Counted from the first letter of the stretch, positions 9,569 through 18,476 are shown. The stretch: 64,000 nucleotides of DNA from Chroococcidiopsis sp. TS-821 (GCF_002939305.1 NZ_MVDI01000001.1:434001-498000); one strand, 5' to 3'. Program-made: numbers and translations. Notes: generated by a model not told the origin, from the letters alone.

Positions 9569-9691
9569 TTGACTATTTTCGCTCTCGGTTGCTCGCTGCT
9601 TTCCTTTTTAATATTGATTGCTATGGGTCGGCTCTATTTTTTAATAGATAAAAACTACTATATTTGTCGTCAAAATACTGTTTTTATCTAA
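9569..9691 (+). CDS. possible 40-residue single-helix membrane peptide
   Basis: A TTG-initiated frame in the long intergenic region gives a 40-residue peptide. One clear hydrophobic helix (FALGCSLLSFLILIAMG) is followed by a short tail rich in Tyr, Asn and Arg. There is no convincing ribosome binding site, and upstream in-frame stops prevent a longer version. It could be a real small membrane protein or chance in AT-rich DNA. Confidence 0.22.
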   Translation: MTIFALGCSLLSFLILIAMGRLYFLIDKNYYICRQNTVFI

Positions 9692-9996
9692 ACAACTGGC
9701 AGCTTAATTTATATAAAAATCTTTGCAAGAGTGCTAGAATTATACTGTGTTTCCTGCGAAACCTCTAAAATTTAAACGCTTCATACGTGACTAAACTAAG
9801 GAGATTTTCTGTCACTTTGCTTAACCTATGCGCTGTAAATCTATTTCAAACACTTATAATTTTAACAAGTTTTTCTAATGACAAAAATATAGAAAATCTT
9901 AAGATATAATACTTCGGTCTTGGGATCTGATCTGATGAAGCTCTTTTCTGCTTTTATAGTAAAAAACTTGTGAAATTGCTTTTTGTGTCAACTAAA

Positions 9997-10047
9997 CTTG
10001 TCCTTGGTCATCAGGACAAGAATTTCGCATGTTTGCGTTGCGAAATT
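9997..10047 (+). promoter_or_regulatory. two tandem inverted repeats upstream of the Crp-type gene
   Basis: The first has perfect 8-bp arms CTTGTCCT (9997-10004) and AGGACAAG (10013-10020). The second starts on the next base, with perfect 9-bp arms AATTTCGCA (10021-10029) and TGCGAAATT (10039-10047). Both end about 50 bp before the start at 10098. No T-run follows, so a simple terminator is unlikely. They could be operators or an mRNA leader structure. Confidence 0.45.
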
Positions 10048-10097
10048 TGTTTAAAAAGTCTAAAAAATTACTTAAAATTGAGGAAGTTTTGACATAA

Positions 10098-10805
10098 ATG
10101 TGCGAGAACTCGAATCGGTATGGTAGTAGGCTGCTCGCTGCTTTACCGAGTGAAGATTATCAGCGACTTGCGCCCCATCTAGAACCTGTTTCGCTACCTT
10201 TTCAAAGAGTCCTGCACAATGCAGGGGAAGTCATTGCGGATATCTATTTTCCCACCACCGCCATGATTTCCGCCGTCTCGATTATGCAAGATGGTTCGAT
10301 CATCGAAGTCGGGATAGTTGCTAAAGAAGGTATGGTAGGTATTCCTGTGTGCTGGGGGGATGATACAGCAGTTCATCAAACTGTAGTGCAGATTCCAGGT
10401 GAGGCGCTGAAAATGAAAGCAGAGATTCTCAAAGAAGAGTTTTACCGAGGTGGTGCGTTACAAAAACTCTTGCTACGTTATACGCAAGCACTGTACACGC
10501 AAGCGGGACAATCTGCGGCTTGTAATCGGTTGCATACATTAGAGGAAAGGCTTTCGCGATGGTTACTCACAGTCAGCGATCGCGTCGAATCAGAAGAATT
10601 ACCGTTAACGCAAGAATTCATTGCGCAAATGCTAGGGACGCGTCGCAGTGGGGTTACAGTAGCTGCAAGTACGCTGAGTCGAGCGGGAATGATTCGTTAT
10701 AGTCGTGGCAAAATCAATATTACCGACCGAGAAGCACTCGAATTAACCGCTTGTGAGTGTTATCAAGTACTTAAGACAGAATATCAGCGATTACTTGGTT
10801 CTTAG
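10098..10805 (+). CDS. Crp/Fnr family transcriptional regulator
   Basis: 235 residues. Residues ~10-125 form a cNMP-binding-like beta barrel (LPFQRVLHNAGEVIADIYFP; SIIEVGIVAKEGMVGIP). It lacks the phosphate-binding RxxAA-type cassette of true cAMP receptors, so it probably senses something else or nothing. A C-terminal winged helix-turn-helix spans ~165-225 (LTQEFIAQMLGTRRSGVTVAASTLSRAG). This subtype is common in cyanobacteria and proteobacteria and often controls stress or nitrogen genes. Two inverted repeats just upstream suggest autoregulation or leader control. Confidence 0.85.
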   Translation: MCENSNRYGSRLLAALPSEDYQRLAPHLEPVSLPFQRVLHNAGEVIADIYFPTTAMISAVSIMQDGSIIEVGIVAKEGMVGIPVCWGDDTAVHQTVVQIPGEALKMKAEILKEEFYRGGALQKLLLRYTQALYTQAGQSAACNRLHTLEERLSRWLLTVSDRVESEELPLTQEFIAQMLGTRRSGVTVAASTLSRAGMIRYSRGKINITDREALELTACECYQVLKTEYQRLLGS

Positions 10806-10987
10806 AACAGCTAGCTTGCCCAAGCACTTTTATTCGAGTTTTCTGATATGTTCGGAACCGTACAGATAAACTCGGACTCGTTTGCGTATGCTGGTTGTGG
10901 TACAAATTTTTAGTTAACTCAGTCATTGTGCATCAAGGGTGCTTCTATCAATTATTGTCGTTCGTCTGCCAAACAAAAAGGATTAGC

Positions 10988-11161
10988 ATGAATGAGTCAA
11001 CAAACTCTGCGAACAATAGTAACGATGATGCTCACCAAAAGGCTATTGAACAATTGTGGGGAGATAGTTTGAGAAAACTGACACCAAAACAGCGTCAGTT
11101 AGTCATTGAGATTCTGAAGAACATGAAAAAAAGAGAATGTCACGCTGTCTTCTCGCTCTAA
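10988..11161 (+). CDS. small acidic/polar protein of unknown function
   Basis: 57 residues from the ATG at 10988; the open frame runs further upstream, but without a good start. The N-terminus is Asn/Ser-rich (MNESTNSANNSNDDAHQ), followed by a helix with LTPKQRQLVIEILKNMKK. That pattern resembles short helical segments of regulatory proteins but is not a family I can name. It follows the Crp-type gene by 182 bp on the same strand. Confidence 0.4.
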   Translation: MNESTNSANNSNDDAHQKAIEQLWGDSLRKLTPKQRQLVIEILKNMKKRECHAVFSL

Positions 11162-11285
11162 CTCAATTTAAATGAGTTACTGTATCAAATTTTGCAAAGT
11201 TGGTTTCAGTAAATTGTTTTCCTAAGGGCAGTGAGGAGACAATTCCTGAGTAGATAACATGTGTAAAATCATACATTGAAGCAAA

Positions 11286-12335
11286 CTATTGTTGTATAAT
11301 TGCACTGAGTAACGATTCCGCATCAAACCGGACAACATCTGTGCAAGGGAGATTTGTCTCGGCTTGAACTTGCGCGATCGCGGATTTGGCAGTTGATTCA
11401 TCTAAATGTGCAGTATTGAGGGCGATTCCCACAACCTTTACAGGTGCAAACGCACCAGCAGCAGTAGCAACGCTTTCGTAGAGTTTGATGACTTCCGATA
11501 ATGGTGGAATTGGGACGTGAGGATGATTGCGTACGTGCGCTTGTCCGGCACGATGCACTAAAATTAAGTGCGTTGGTTGCGTACCGCGAATCAGTGGTAA
11601 CGTTGCCGTTGAACCAGGATGCAACAGCGAACCTTGTCCTTCGATAAATAACATATCGTTATCTGCACCGTAGCGTAAAACAAGTTGTTCGACAGCACCC
11701 GCCGCAAAATCGACGCGTACCGCATCTAAGGGAATACCATCACCAGAAATCATTATTCCAGCTTGTCCTGTGGCGAGGAATTTAGAACGCAATCCTTGTT
11801 TTTTCGCGACGGCGTTGAGTTCTAAACTTGCAGACATTTTACCAACCGCCATATCTGTACCCACAGTTAACACGCGGCGACACGAGAGCGATCGCGCTTT
11901 ACCACTCCCAATAGTTAAATTGGGGGGTTCTTGACGCACATCCCAGATCGATTGTCCTTCACGCAAGTGCGATCGCAATTCTGGAATTGTGGCAAGTGGC
12001 GTGTGCAATCCATTAACGACAGATAATCCGGCGGTAACGGCGCATTTTATCTCCTGCAACCATGCTTGCGGTAAAACACCACCAGATGGGGCAATACCAA
12101 TCGTCAGTACATTTGGAGTATAAGCTAATGCATCATTAACCGACGCAACGATCGGGATATCACTGGCGATCCCTGTTAATGCAGATAAAGATTCCCCAGC
12201 GCAATCTTTGTCGATGACAGCAACGACAGGAGATTCACTATAGCGCAAAAGTGCTAACCCTGTTTTACCGTTACCATTACCGCGAATTCCCTCGTGTAGC
12301 AAAATTGCGATTCGTTGATTAGCTGCAAGCTGCAC
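11286..12335 (-). CDS. dgcN: DUF1611 protein, DgcN-like
   Basis: 349 residues. It has the DUF1611 layout: an N-terminal Rossmann-like domain (~1-130, AILLHEGIRGNGNGKTGLALL), then a P-loop-type domain beginning RVLTVGTDMAVGKMSASLEL. DgcN-type proteins act with an enolase-superfamily partner, DgcA, in D-glutamate (D-amino-acid) catabolism, where DgcN is described as an N-acetyltransferase. Here the partner gene overlaps its start by 17 bp (dgcA stop at 12319), which implies translational coupling and a shared pathway. The assignment rests on family and pairing; the substrate in cyanobacteria is not established. Confidence 0.75.
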   Translation of the reverse strand: MQLAANQRIAILLHEGIRGNGNGKTGLALLRYSESPVVAVIDKDCAGESLSALTGIASDIPIVASVNDALAYTPNVLTIGIAPSGGVLPQAWLQEIKCAVTAGLSVVNGLHTPLATIPELRSHLREGQSIWDVRQEPPNLTIGSGKARSLSCRRVLTVGTDMAVGKMSASLELNAVAKKQGLRSKFLATGQAGIMISGDGIPLDAVRVDFAAGAVEQLVLRYGADNDMLFIEGQGSLLHPGSTATLPLIRGTQPTHLILVHRAGQAHVRNHPHVPIPPLSEVIKLYESVATAAGAFAPVKVVGIALNTAHLDESTAKSAIAQVQAETNLPCTDVVRFDAESLLSAIIQQ

Positions 12336-13371
12336 TGCGTTCTACTCCTAATCCAGGTTTGTGATTTGGCATAACTCGCCCTTTATTGAGTGTTACACCG
12401 CTAAAGGGATCGTCAATTAAATTCATATGACTATCTAAATCTAAATAATCTGCTAGAGGTGCAAGTTGTGCGGCGGCGGTATTGGCAAGCGCACTATCCG
12501 AATAGCAACCAAACATGATTTGCAACCCATACGCGCGTGCGGTGTGTACCATGCGAATTGCTTCGGTTAAGCCTCCAGCTTTCATTAGTTTGATATTAAT
12601 GCCATCAACGCCACGTGCAAGTTGGGGAATATCAGCGCTAGTATGACAGCTTTCATCGACAAAAATGGGCAACGGCGATCGCTTTTTTAATTCTTTTAAT
12701 TGTTCTTCTGCGCCTTGTGGTAGGGGTTGTTCGACGTACTTAACACCTGCATCGGCTAACCAAGCACACATTGCGATCGCATCTTCGAGATTCCACCCTC
12801 CATTTGCGTCTACAAAGATATCTTGTGTTGTTGCTGCTTCTTTTACTGCTGAGAACATGGCGCGGTCTGCGGCGATACCTGCGGGATTACCTAGTTTAAC
12901 TTTAATGACGCGTATGTCGGCAAATTGTAGCCAATCGCGCACTCGCGTTTGCGCGCCTTCTGGAGAATTAATTCCAATTGTGACAGAGGTGGGAACGATG
13001 CGCGAGCAATCTAATCCCCAAATTTGCCATAAGGGTAAGTTGACGCACTTACCAAACCAGTCGTGTAACGCCATATCTATTGCTGCTTTTGCTGCTGAAG
13101 GTAGTTGAGTGTTATGGAGTAGCGTTTCAATTTGTTGGCGCTGCCAAGGATTATATGCTTCTAATTGGGGAATGATTTGCTGTAGTGCTTGTTGGAGAAT
13201 TTCTGTAGATTGTCGGTAGTTTCCTAAGGAAAACGGCGATGCTTCTCCCCAGCCAACGATGCGATCGTGTTCTAGCTTAATCCACAAGTTTGTTGTTTGG
13301 GCTGTTGTTCCTCGACTAATTGTTAGGGGAAAGCGTTTGTTTATGGTGAAGGTTTCAAGTTCGATTCGCAT
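12319..13371 (-). CDS. dgcA: enolase-superfamily dipeptide epimerase / N-acyl amino acid racemase, DgcA-like
   Basis: 350 residues from the ATG at 13371; the open frame extends 14 codons further, but those do not match the family start MRIELETFTINKRFPL. It has the muconate-lactonizing N-terminal capping domain and TIM barrel of the enolase superfamily. The catalytic KxK is in IRVIKVKLG, metal ligands are in DANGGW, VEQPL and FVDES, and the opposing Lys is in NIKLMKAGG. It is close to dipeptide epimerases. The 17-bp overlap with the DUF1611 gene favours the DgcA role (racemase acting on an N-acyl amino acid). Confidence 0.82.
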   Translation of the reverse strand: MRIELETFTINKRFPLTISRGTTAQTTNLWIKLEHDRIVGWGEASPFSLGNYRQSTEILQQALQQIIPQLEAYNPWQRQQIETLLHNTQLPSAAKAAIDMALHDWFGKCVNLPLWQIWGLDCSRIVPTSVTIGINSPEGAQTRVRDWLQFADIRVIKVKLGNPAGIAADRAMFSAVKEAATTQDIFVDANGGWNLEDAIAMCAWLADAGVKYVEQPLPQGAEEQLKELKKRSPLPIFVDESCHTSADIPQLARGVDGINIKLMKAGGLTEAIRMVHTARAYGLQIMFGCYSDSALANTAAAQLAPLADYLDLDSHMNLIDDPFSGVTLNKGRVMPNHKPGLGVERSAACS

Positions 13372-13385
13372 GGGGTACGTTTTTA

Positions 13386-13418
13386 CAAACCACAAAGGAC
13401 ACAAAGAACACAAAGATA
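13386..13418 (+). repeat. dispersed ACAAAG-type short tandem repeat
   Basis: Imperfect 9-bp units of the type CACAAAGGA/CACAAAGAA immediately upstream of the dgcA start. Related blocks occur at 27239-27272 and, inverted, at 28309-28340. All lie between genes. They look like a dispersed cyanobacterial intergenic repeat family. Confidence 0.5.
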
Positions 13419-13487
13419 GAAGTAGGAATGGGGAGGTCTTTATATATATGTTAAAGTTTTGATTGTTAATTTAAGATTTGGGAGTTT

Positions 13488-14057
13488 ATGGGTTTAAGGA
13501 AATGGAGAATTTTGAGTTCTAGGATGGTGGTTGATAATCAATGGTGTAAAGTCCGTCAAGATGAAATTGAGTTACCTAATGGGAAGATCGTTGATGACTA
13601 TTTTATTAATATTCGCCTTGATGTCGCTTTGATTTTACCGATTACCTGCGATCGAGAAATTGTCTTTGTTCGTCAATATCGACATGGTGCAGGTGAGATT
13701 TTACTAGAACTTCCTGCGGGAACGTTTGATAATCAAATAGAAGATCCTCAAGTTGCCGCATTGCGCGAATTAAGAGAAGAAACAGGATACACCGCAAAAA
13801 CAGCAATACCACTCGGAATTCTTTACGACAATCCTGTGAAAGACTCGAACAAAATTCATTTATTTCTAGCAACAGATGTAAAAAAACTAGGTCAACAAGA
13901 ATTAGATTCTACAGAAGAAATAGAAGTCGTCCTTGTTCCAGTCTCCAAAGTTCTAGAAAAAATAGCATCCAACGAAATCAACGTCGCCGGAACTGTATCC
14001 GCTATCTTTATGGGCTTAAACTACCTAAATAACGTGCAGTCAAGTCATCAAAATTAA
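13488..14057 (+). CDS. Nudix hydrolase (ADP-ribose pyrophosphatase-like)
   Basis: 189 residues. The Nudix box is complete in its catalytic part (AALRELREETGY, preceded by a Glu seven residues earlier) and follows the LPAGTFD segment typical of ADP-ribose/ADP-sugar pyrophosphatases. An N-terminal beta domain (WRILSSRMVVDNQWCKVRQD) is also typical of that subgroup. The likely reaction is Mg-dependent cleavage of a nucleoside diphosphate linked to another group, probably ADP-ribose; the exact substrate is not determined. It is divergent from dgcA with a 116-bp gap. Confidence 0.85.
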   Translation: MGLRKWRILSSRMVVDNQWCKVRQDEIELPNGKIVDDYFINIRLDVALILPITCDREIVFVRQYRHGAGEILLELPAGTFDNQIEDPQVAALRELREETGYTAKTAIPLGILYDNPVKDSNKIHLFLATDVKKLGQQELDSTEEIEVVLVPVSKVLEKIASNEINVAGTVSAIFMGLNYLNNVQSSHQN

Positions 14058-14096
14058 TTAAGTAATATTTTAATAATACAAGAAACATAGATAATT

Positions 14097-14157
14097 TCTC
14101 CTCTGCTTCCCCTGCGTCCTCTGCCCCTCTGCGTCCTCTGCGCCTCTGCCCCTCTAC
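14097..14157 (+). repeat. low-complexity CCTCTGC repeat
   Basis: Tandem imperfect units of CCTCTGC/CCCCTCTGC between the convergent Nudix and nucleoside hydrolase genes. The same composition recurs at 22911-22955, where it is read as the end of the P450 gene, and inverted near 24310-24355. Confidence 0.55.
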
Positions 14158-14163
14158 CTTCCC

Positions 14164-15084
14164 CTAACGCCGCCACTGTTGCAAAATATAATCATAAAAA
14201 CTTGACTTATCAACTTTATCCATTGCCCAGATTTTACGCCCCCCAGGTGTGATTTTTGTTCGCCCCTGACTCGCACCAGTTGTTATAATTTCGGTTTCCC
14301 ATTCGCGCAATTCGTAAAACTCTGGATGCGCGAGATAGGCTGTTGCTAAGACATCCCAAAAATAATAATCTTGTGGAATTACCAAGGCGTAACATTGTCC
14401 TGCTAAATCGGATAGCGGATACTGGCGTTGTTTGCCCATTTGATAGACGATTTCTGATGTTACGGGAACCGTATTCGTTAAATCTAACGGACAGATGATA
14501 ATTTCAATTTGAGTTTGCCAGACTCGCGCTGCCGAAACTGGGTCCCAATATACATTCCACTCTGCTGAGCCATCTTGTCCAGCTTCTAAGCTTTTCTCCA
14601 CATTTCCAGGAACATTCAACGCCCCACCCATCCAGACAATTTTGGCAATTTTTGCCTCGATTTCTGGCGCGGTATCTAAAGCAACGGCAACTGTTGTGAG
14701 TGGACCTGTTACCATCAGCGTTACTGGTTCAGGTGCCTCTAGTAGCACCCGTACCATAAATTCTTGCCCAGTTTCTGAAACCAAAGGCGATCGCACTTCG
14801 CTTTGATTGAGAATTGGCAGGTGATCGACGATGAATGAATCGCGGCGATAAAGTCGCGGGAAAGGATTGATACCGCGTACGGTGCTTTCGGCTACTGGAA
14901 TGTCAAATCGTCCCATCAAATCAAGAATTTTGCGCGTCGCGCTAACAGCAGGTTGTGCGTAACAATCCGCCGGAGTCACGACAACGCCTAAAGGTTGTAT
15001 CCGATCCATCGTCATCAGCAGCATTGTTGCGAGATAATCATCAACACCACCATCGTGGTCCATGAGTACGAGTTGTTTGGACAT
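14164..15084 (-). CDS. nucleoside hydrolase (IUNH family)
   Basis: 306 residues from the ATG at 15084; a longer open frame would extend into the divergent deaminase gene and lacks the family start. The family calcium-binding aspartate cluster is at the N-terminus (VLMDHDGGVDDYLATMLL). The VTGPLTTVAVAL and IVWMGGALNVPGN segments are also typical. It would cleave the N-glycosidic bond of ribonucleosides to base plus ribose. Its start is 15 bp from that of a divergent cytosine-deaminase-like gene, which suggests a joint base-salvage role. No good Shine-Dalgarno is visible for it. Confidence 0.88.
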   Translation of the reverse strand: MSKQLVLMDHDGGVDDYLATMLLMTMDRIQPLGVVVTPADCYAQPAVSATRKILDLMGRFDIPVAESTVRGINPFPRLYRRDSFIVDHLPILNQSEVRSPLVSETGQEFMVRVLLEAPEPVTLMVTGPLTTVAVALDTAPEIEAKIAKIVWMGGALNVPGNVEKSLEAGQDGSAEWNVYWDPVSAARVWQTQIEIIICPLDLTNTVPVTSEIVYQMGKQRQYPLSDLAGQCYALVIPQDYYFWDVLATAYLAHPEFYELREWETEIITTGASQGRTKITPGGRKIWAMDKVDKSSFYDYILQQWRR

Positions 15085-15099
15085 AGTTAGGGAGAATTT

Positions 15100-15531
15100 A
15101 TGGATGAATTTATGACAGCTGCGATCGCCGAAGCAAAACAAGGACGAGATGAAGGTGGTATCCCCATCGGTTCGGTACTAGTCAAAGACGGAAAAGTTCT
15201 CGGTAGAGGACATAATAAGCGCGTTCAAGACGGCGATCCAGTGACTCATGCAGAAATTGATTGTCTGCGCAATGCTGGTAGAATCGGCACCTATCGAGGT
15301 ACAACGTTGTATTCTACTTTGATGCCTTGCTATCTTTGTGCAGGTGCCGTTGTTCAATTTGGAATCAAAAAAGTCATTGCGGGCGAATCAGAAACTTTTT
15401 CTGGTGCTAAAGAATTCATGGAGTCTCATGGAGTGGAAGTCATTGACTTAGATTTAGATGAATGCAAAAAATTAATGCAAGAATTCATTCGAGAAAATCC
15501 TCAATTATGGAATGAGGATATTGGAAAATAG
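15100..15531 (+). CDS. nucleoside/cytosine deaminase, yeast FCY1-like
   Basis: 143 residues. It has the zinc-dependent deaminase motifs: HAE (ligand His and proton-shuttle Glu) and PCYLC (two Cys ligands). Beyond the usual core it resembles fungal cytosine deaminase, with EGGIPIGSVLV, LGRGHNKR and an end of the form FIRENPQLWNEDIG. Yeast FCY1 is about the same length and ends in a near-identical pattern. The probable reaction is cytosine to uracil plus ammonia. A GGGAG ribosome binding site precedes the ATG. The divergent nucleoside hydrolase could supply the free base. Confidence 0.85.
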   Translation: MDEFMTAAIAEAKQGRDEGGIPIGSVLVKDGKVLGRGHNKRVQDGDPVTHAEIDCLRNAGRIGTYRGTTLYSTLMPCYLCAGAVVQFGIKKVIAGESETFSGAKEFMESHGVEVIDLDLDECKKLMQEFIRENPQLWNEDIGK

Positions 15532-15550
15532 GAGTTAGGGATAAAAGTTA

Positions 15551-16564
15551 TTACTCTCCGTAGGAACTACCCGTGACTTTGCCACGAAAGACGATATATT
15601 GATATAAGTTGTAGAATAACATGACGGGAATTAGGAAGCCGATAAATATAATCATAATAACGAGAGAACTTGGATCGGCTGCGGCTTGGTAAATTGTGAT
15701 TTCAGTAGGAATAATGTAAGGAAATACAACTAAAGCTAGTCCAATAAATGTCAGCACAAACAGTAAGATAGTCCAGACAAAAGGAGCGCGTTCTTCTTTA
15801 CGGTTTAAACTTTGGAGGAGTTGCCAAATCAGCCACACTCCGAGTAAAGGAATAATAGCAAAAACATAAACTAAAGGTTGCTGAAATAAGCGCTCTCTCG
15901 CGCTTACGTAAAATATTGGTGTAGTGATTGTAATTAAAATTGCACCAATTAATGTCGTCCAAGCAGCAATTTTAGCAGTTTTGTAATGCGTTTCTTGAAG
16001 TTCTCCTTCGGTTTTCCAAACAAGGTACGTTGAACCAATCAAGACATAGCCTTGAATGAGTGTTAATGCAACTAAGACTGATTGCCAGCTAAACCAATCC
16101 CAAGTACTGCCAATGAAGTGTCCTGATTCATCGACTTTGATGCCTTTTAATACACTACCAAGGGCAAACCCTTGACTCAGTGCCGCAATAAAACTTCCTG
16201 CACCAAAGGCAATATTCCAAAAAAACTTACGCTTAGATAACTCGCGAAATTCAAACGCTACTCCGCGAAAAATAAATCCAAAGACCATTGCAATAATTGG
16301 GATATAAAGTGCATTGAGAATCGTGCCGTAAGCAAGGGGAAACGCACCAAATAACCCACCACCCATTAGTACTAACCAAGTTTCGTTCGCATCCCAAATA
16401 TTACTTAAGCTAGTCATTAATAGTCCTCGCCGTTCCTCGTCTGAAGACGTCAGCGACAAAATTCCCACTCCTAAATCGAATCCGTCAAGCACGACGTAGA
16501 GGAAGAGAAATAATGCTAAGATAGCAAACCACACTTGAGGTAAAAAATACTCTAGTGTCTCCAT
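15551..16564 (-). CDS. cydB: cytochrome bd-type quinol oxidase subunit II
   Basis: 337 residues with about nine membrane helices. The N-terminus has the CydB signature (YVVLDGFDLGVGIL and the later NETWLVLMGGGLFGAFP). CydB supports CydA, which carries the hemes, in oxidising plastoquinol/ubiquinol and reducing O2 to water. It lies downstream of cydA in the same direction with a gap of 107 bp that contains a short AT/GTAA-rich repeat. The length is close to CydB of the cyanide-insensitive subgroup. Confidence 0.93.
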   Translation of the reverse strand: METLEYFLPQVWFAILALFLFLYVVLDGFDLGVGILSLTSSDEERRGLLMTSLSNIWDANETWLVLMGGGLFGAFPLAYGTILNALYIPIIAMVFGFIFRGVAFEFRELSKRKFFWNIAFGAGSFIAALSQGFALGSVLKGIKVDESGHFIGSTWDWFSWQSVLVALTLIQGYVLIGSTYLVWKTEGELQETHYKTAKIAAWTTLIGAILITITTPIFYVSARERLFQQPLVYVFAIIPLLGVWLIWQLLQSLNRKEERAPFVWTILLFVLTFIGLALVVFPYIIPTEITIYQAAADPSSLVIMIIFIGFLIPVMLFYNLYQYIVFRGKVTGSSYGE

Positions 16565-16671
16565 AAGTTTAGGTTTATGTAAGTGTTACTTTTCTCTGTG
16601 AAGAGTGGTAATGGGTAACGGGTAATCGGTAGTATAAAGCGATCGCCAATTACCTGTTACCATTTACCAAG

Positions 16672-18126
16672 TTACTGCTCTGCTTCAACAGGGCGTTCGT
16701 CAGGCACAAATCTACCAGGTTTTGTATCAATTGCCGGTTTGGTAATTTTTAATTCAGGTATTGGTAATTCTAAGTTTGGTCCGCGGCGGATAATGCGACT
16801 ACCAAAGTACAACGCAGCGATAAATAGTATGGTGTAGACAGTAGCAAAACTGACAAGCGAAACTAAAACATTACTTGCAGGAAGAGGAGAAGCCGCATCG
16901 ACGGTGCGAATTTGTCCGTACAATGTCCAAGGTTGACGACCGACACAACGCACAATCCAACCAGATTCTACCGCGATGTATCCTAGCGGTGCAGCAAAAA
17001 TCCAACCAAGCATCAGTAATCGCTGCTGGCTAATGTTTTCTGGCGATAGTTTACCGCGCAGCCACTGCAAGGTACTAAACAGCATCAATCCTGCGAAGAA
17101 AAAGCCGATCGCAATCATTGTGCGGAAAGCATAATAAATTAGACCAACCAAATGCGGACGATCTTCGGGTTTCCACTCGCTTAAGCCGCGTATTGGTTCC
17201 GACAGATTTTTCTTGAATTCGAGAATGTAGCCTAAGGCATTGGGAATCGCGATCTCCCAGTCGTTTCTTTCAGCTTTGTCGTTAGGTAATGCGAGTAAAC
17301 TCCAATCTGCGGGTTGTCCGGCGGGAGTGGTTTTCCACTGGGCTTCCATCGCCGCCAGTTTCGAGGGTTGGTAGTGATATACTTGTTCGCCGCTTAAGTG
17401 TCCGATGTAAATTTGTAAGGGGGCGACGGCGATCGCAGCTGCTAAAACAATTTTCAACGACTTGGCAAAAAACGCGCTGTGGCGATTGTTGAGAATGTAC
17501 CAAGCACTAATTCCCCCAATGACAAATAGCGAAGTCTCTAGCGTCGCAAAAAACATATGCAGTACGCTATTTACCATAAATGGATTGAGAATCGCTTGAA
17601 AGTAATCGTGGACAATAAATTTGCCATCCACCATTTCTCCACCCGCTGGTGTCTGCATCCAAGAATTGGCAGTCAAAATCCATAACGTGGATAAGTTAGC
17701 ACCGACGGCAACAAGAATTGTCGAAAGAAAGTGAACGATCGGATTAACGCGTTCCCAGCCAAACAACATAATCCCTAAAAATGCTGCCTCTAGCATAAAT
17801 GCCCAGGAAGCTTCAAATCCAATCACACTCCCGAAAAAGTTACCAACAGCTTCGGAAAACGGCGCCCAGTTCGTACCAAACTGAAATTCCATTGGAATAC
17901 CCGTAGCAACACCGATGCCAAAATTGAGTACGTAAAACTTTGACCAAAAGCGTGCGTGGTAATAATAGTCAGGATTGCGCGTTTTGAGCCACAAGCCCTC
18001 GACGATGACGAGATATATTCCCATACCTGTGGTGAGGACGGGCCATAACATATGAAATATCGCCGTAAGCGCAAATTGCATTCGCGACAGCGCTACAGTG
18101 TTAGATAACAAGTCCATGTTTGGCAT
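16672..18126 (-). CDS. cydA: cytochrome bd-type quinol oxidase subunit I
   Basis: 484 residues. Heme-ligand regions are visible: the first His in RMQFALTAIFHMLWP, the b558 His in HMFFATLETSLF and the glutamates in EASWAFMLEAAFLG. The GRQPW motif of the quinol-oxidising region is present. The Q loop is short, as in the cyanide-insensitive oxidase branch found in cyanobacteria. The start may be the ATG at 18126 or the one three codons later. It forms an operon with cydB. In cyanobacteria this oxidase usually serves as an electron outlet in thylakoid or plasma membrane. Confidence 0.94.
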   Translation of the reverse strand: MPNMDLLSNTVALSRMQFALTAIFHMLWPVLTTGMGIYLVIVEGLWLKTRNPDYYYHARFWSKFYVLNFGIGVATGIPMEFQFGTNWAPFSEAVGNFFGSVIGFEASWAFMLEAAFLGIMLFGWERVNPIVHFLSTILVAVGANLSTLWILTANSWMQTPAGGEMVDGKFIVHDYFQAILNPFMVNSVLHMFFATLETSLFVIGGISAWYILNNRHSAFFAKSLKIVLAAAIAVAPLQIYIGHLSGEQVYHYQPSKLAAMEAQWKTTPAGQPADWSLLALPNDKAERNDWEIAIPNALGYILEFKKNLSEPIRGLSEWKPEDRPHLVGLIYYAFRTMIAIGFFFAGLMLFSTLQWLRGKLSPENISQQRLLMLGWIFAAPLGYIAVESGWIVRCVGRQPWTLYGQIRTVDAASPLPASNVLVSLVSFATVYTILFIAALYFGSRIIRRGPNLELPIPELKITKPAIDTKPGRFVPDERPVEAEQ

Positions 18127-18476
18127 CCCCTGATTAATAACTATAAGTCTTATACAAAGAACGCAAAGATTACTTTAGTTTTATAAGGAAATTTTAAGCT
18201 CATGAATTGCAATGCTCGGTCATAAATCATTAGTAATGGTACTGAAGTAGCTTTGAATAGCTTTTATAGTGAAATCCATTCTTTTTAAATCTATAAACTC
18301 CTTAAAATATCGAAACATTACTCAGGTCAATAGTTGAAATAATTCAAAAATAGTTACAATTTTAGCTAGATTGTTCCATCCTCAAAACACCTCTGACGTA
18401 TTAGCCATTTTTATCTACTATTTTTATTTTGTTTTTTGCATCAGAATAAAATTGCAATTTCTATCAAAGGAAAGCG
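18127..18476 (+). other. divergent promoter region between cydA and phytochrome gene
   Basis: 350 bp, AT-rich, no open frame worth noting. Both the cydAB and phytochrome operons start from it. A short purine-rich AAAGGAAAG lies directly before the ATG at 18477 and would serve as its ribosome binding site. I see no clear operator. Confidence 0.4.

Larger units (their letters stand above)
9347..10097 (+). other. long AT-rich intergenic region upstream of a Crp-type gene
   Basis: 750 bp with no standard gene. It lies between two divergently read genes, so it should hold both promoters. It contains a possible 40-codon frame with one hydrophobic helix (9569-9691) and two consecutive inverted repeats just before the Crp-type start (9997-10047), listed separately. 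A non-coding RNA is possible given the length, but I see no family I recognise. Confidence 0.4.
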
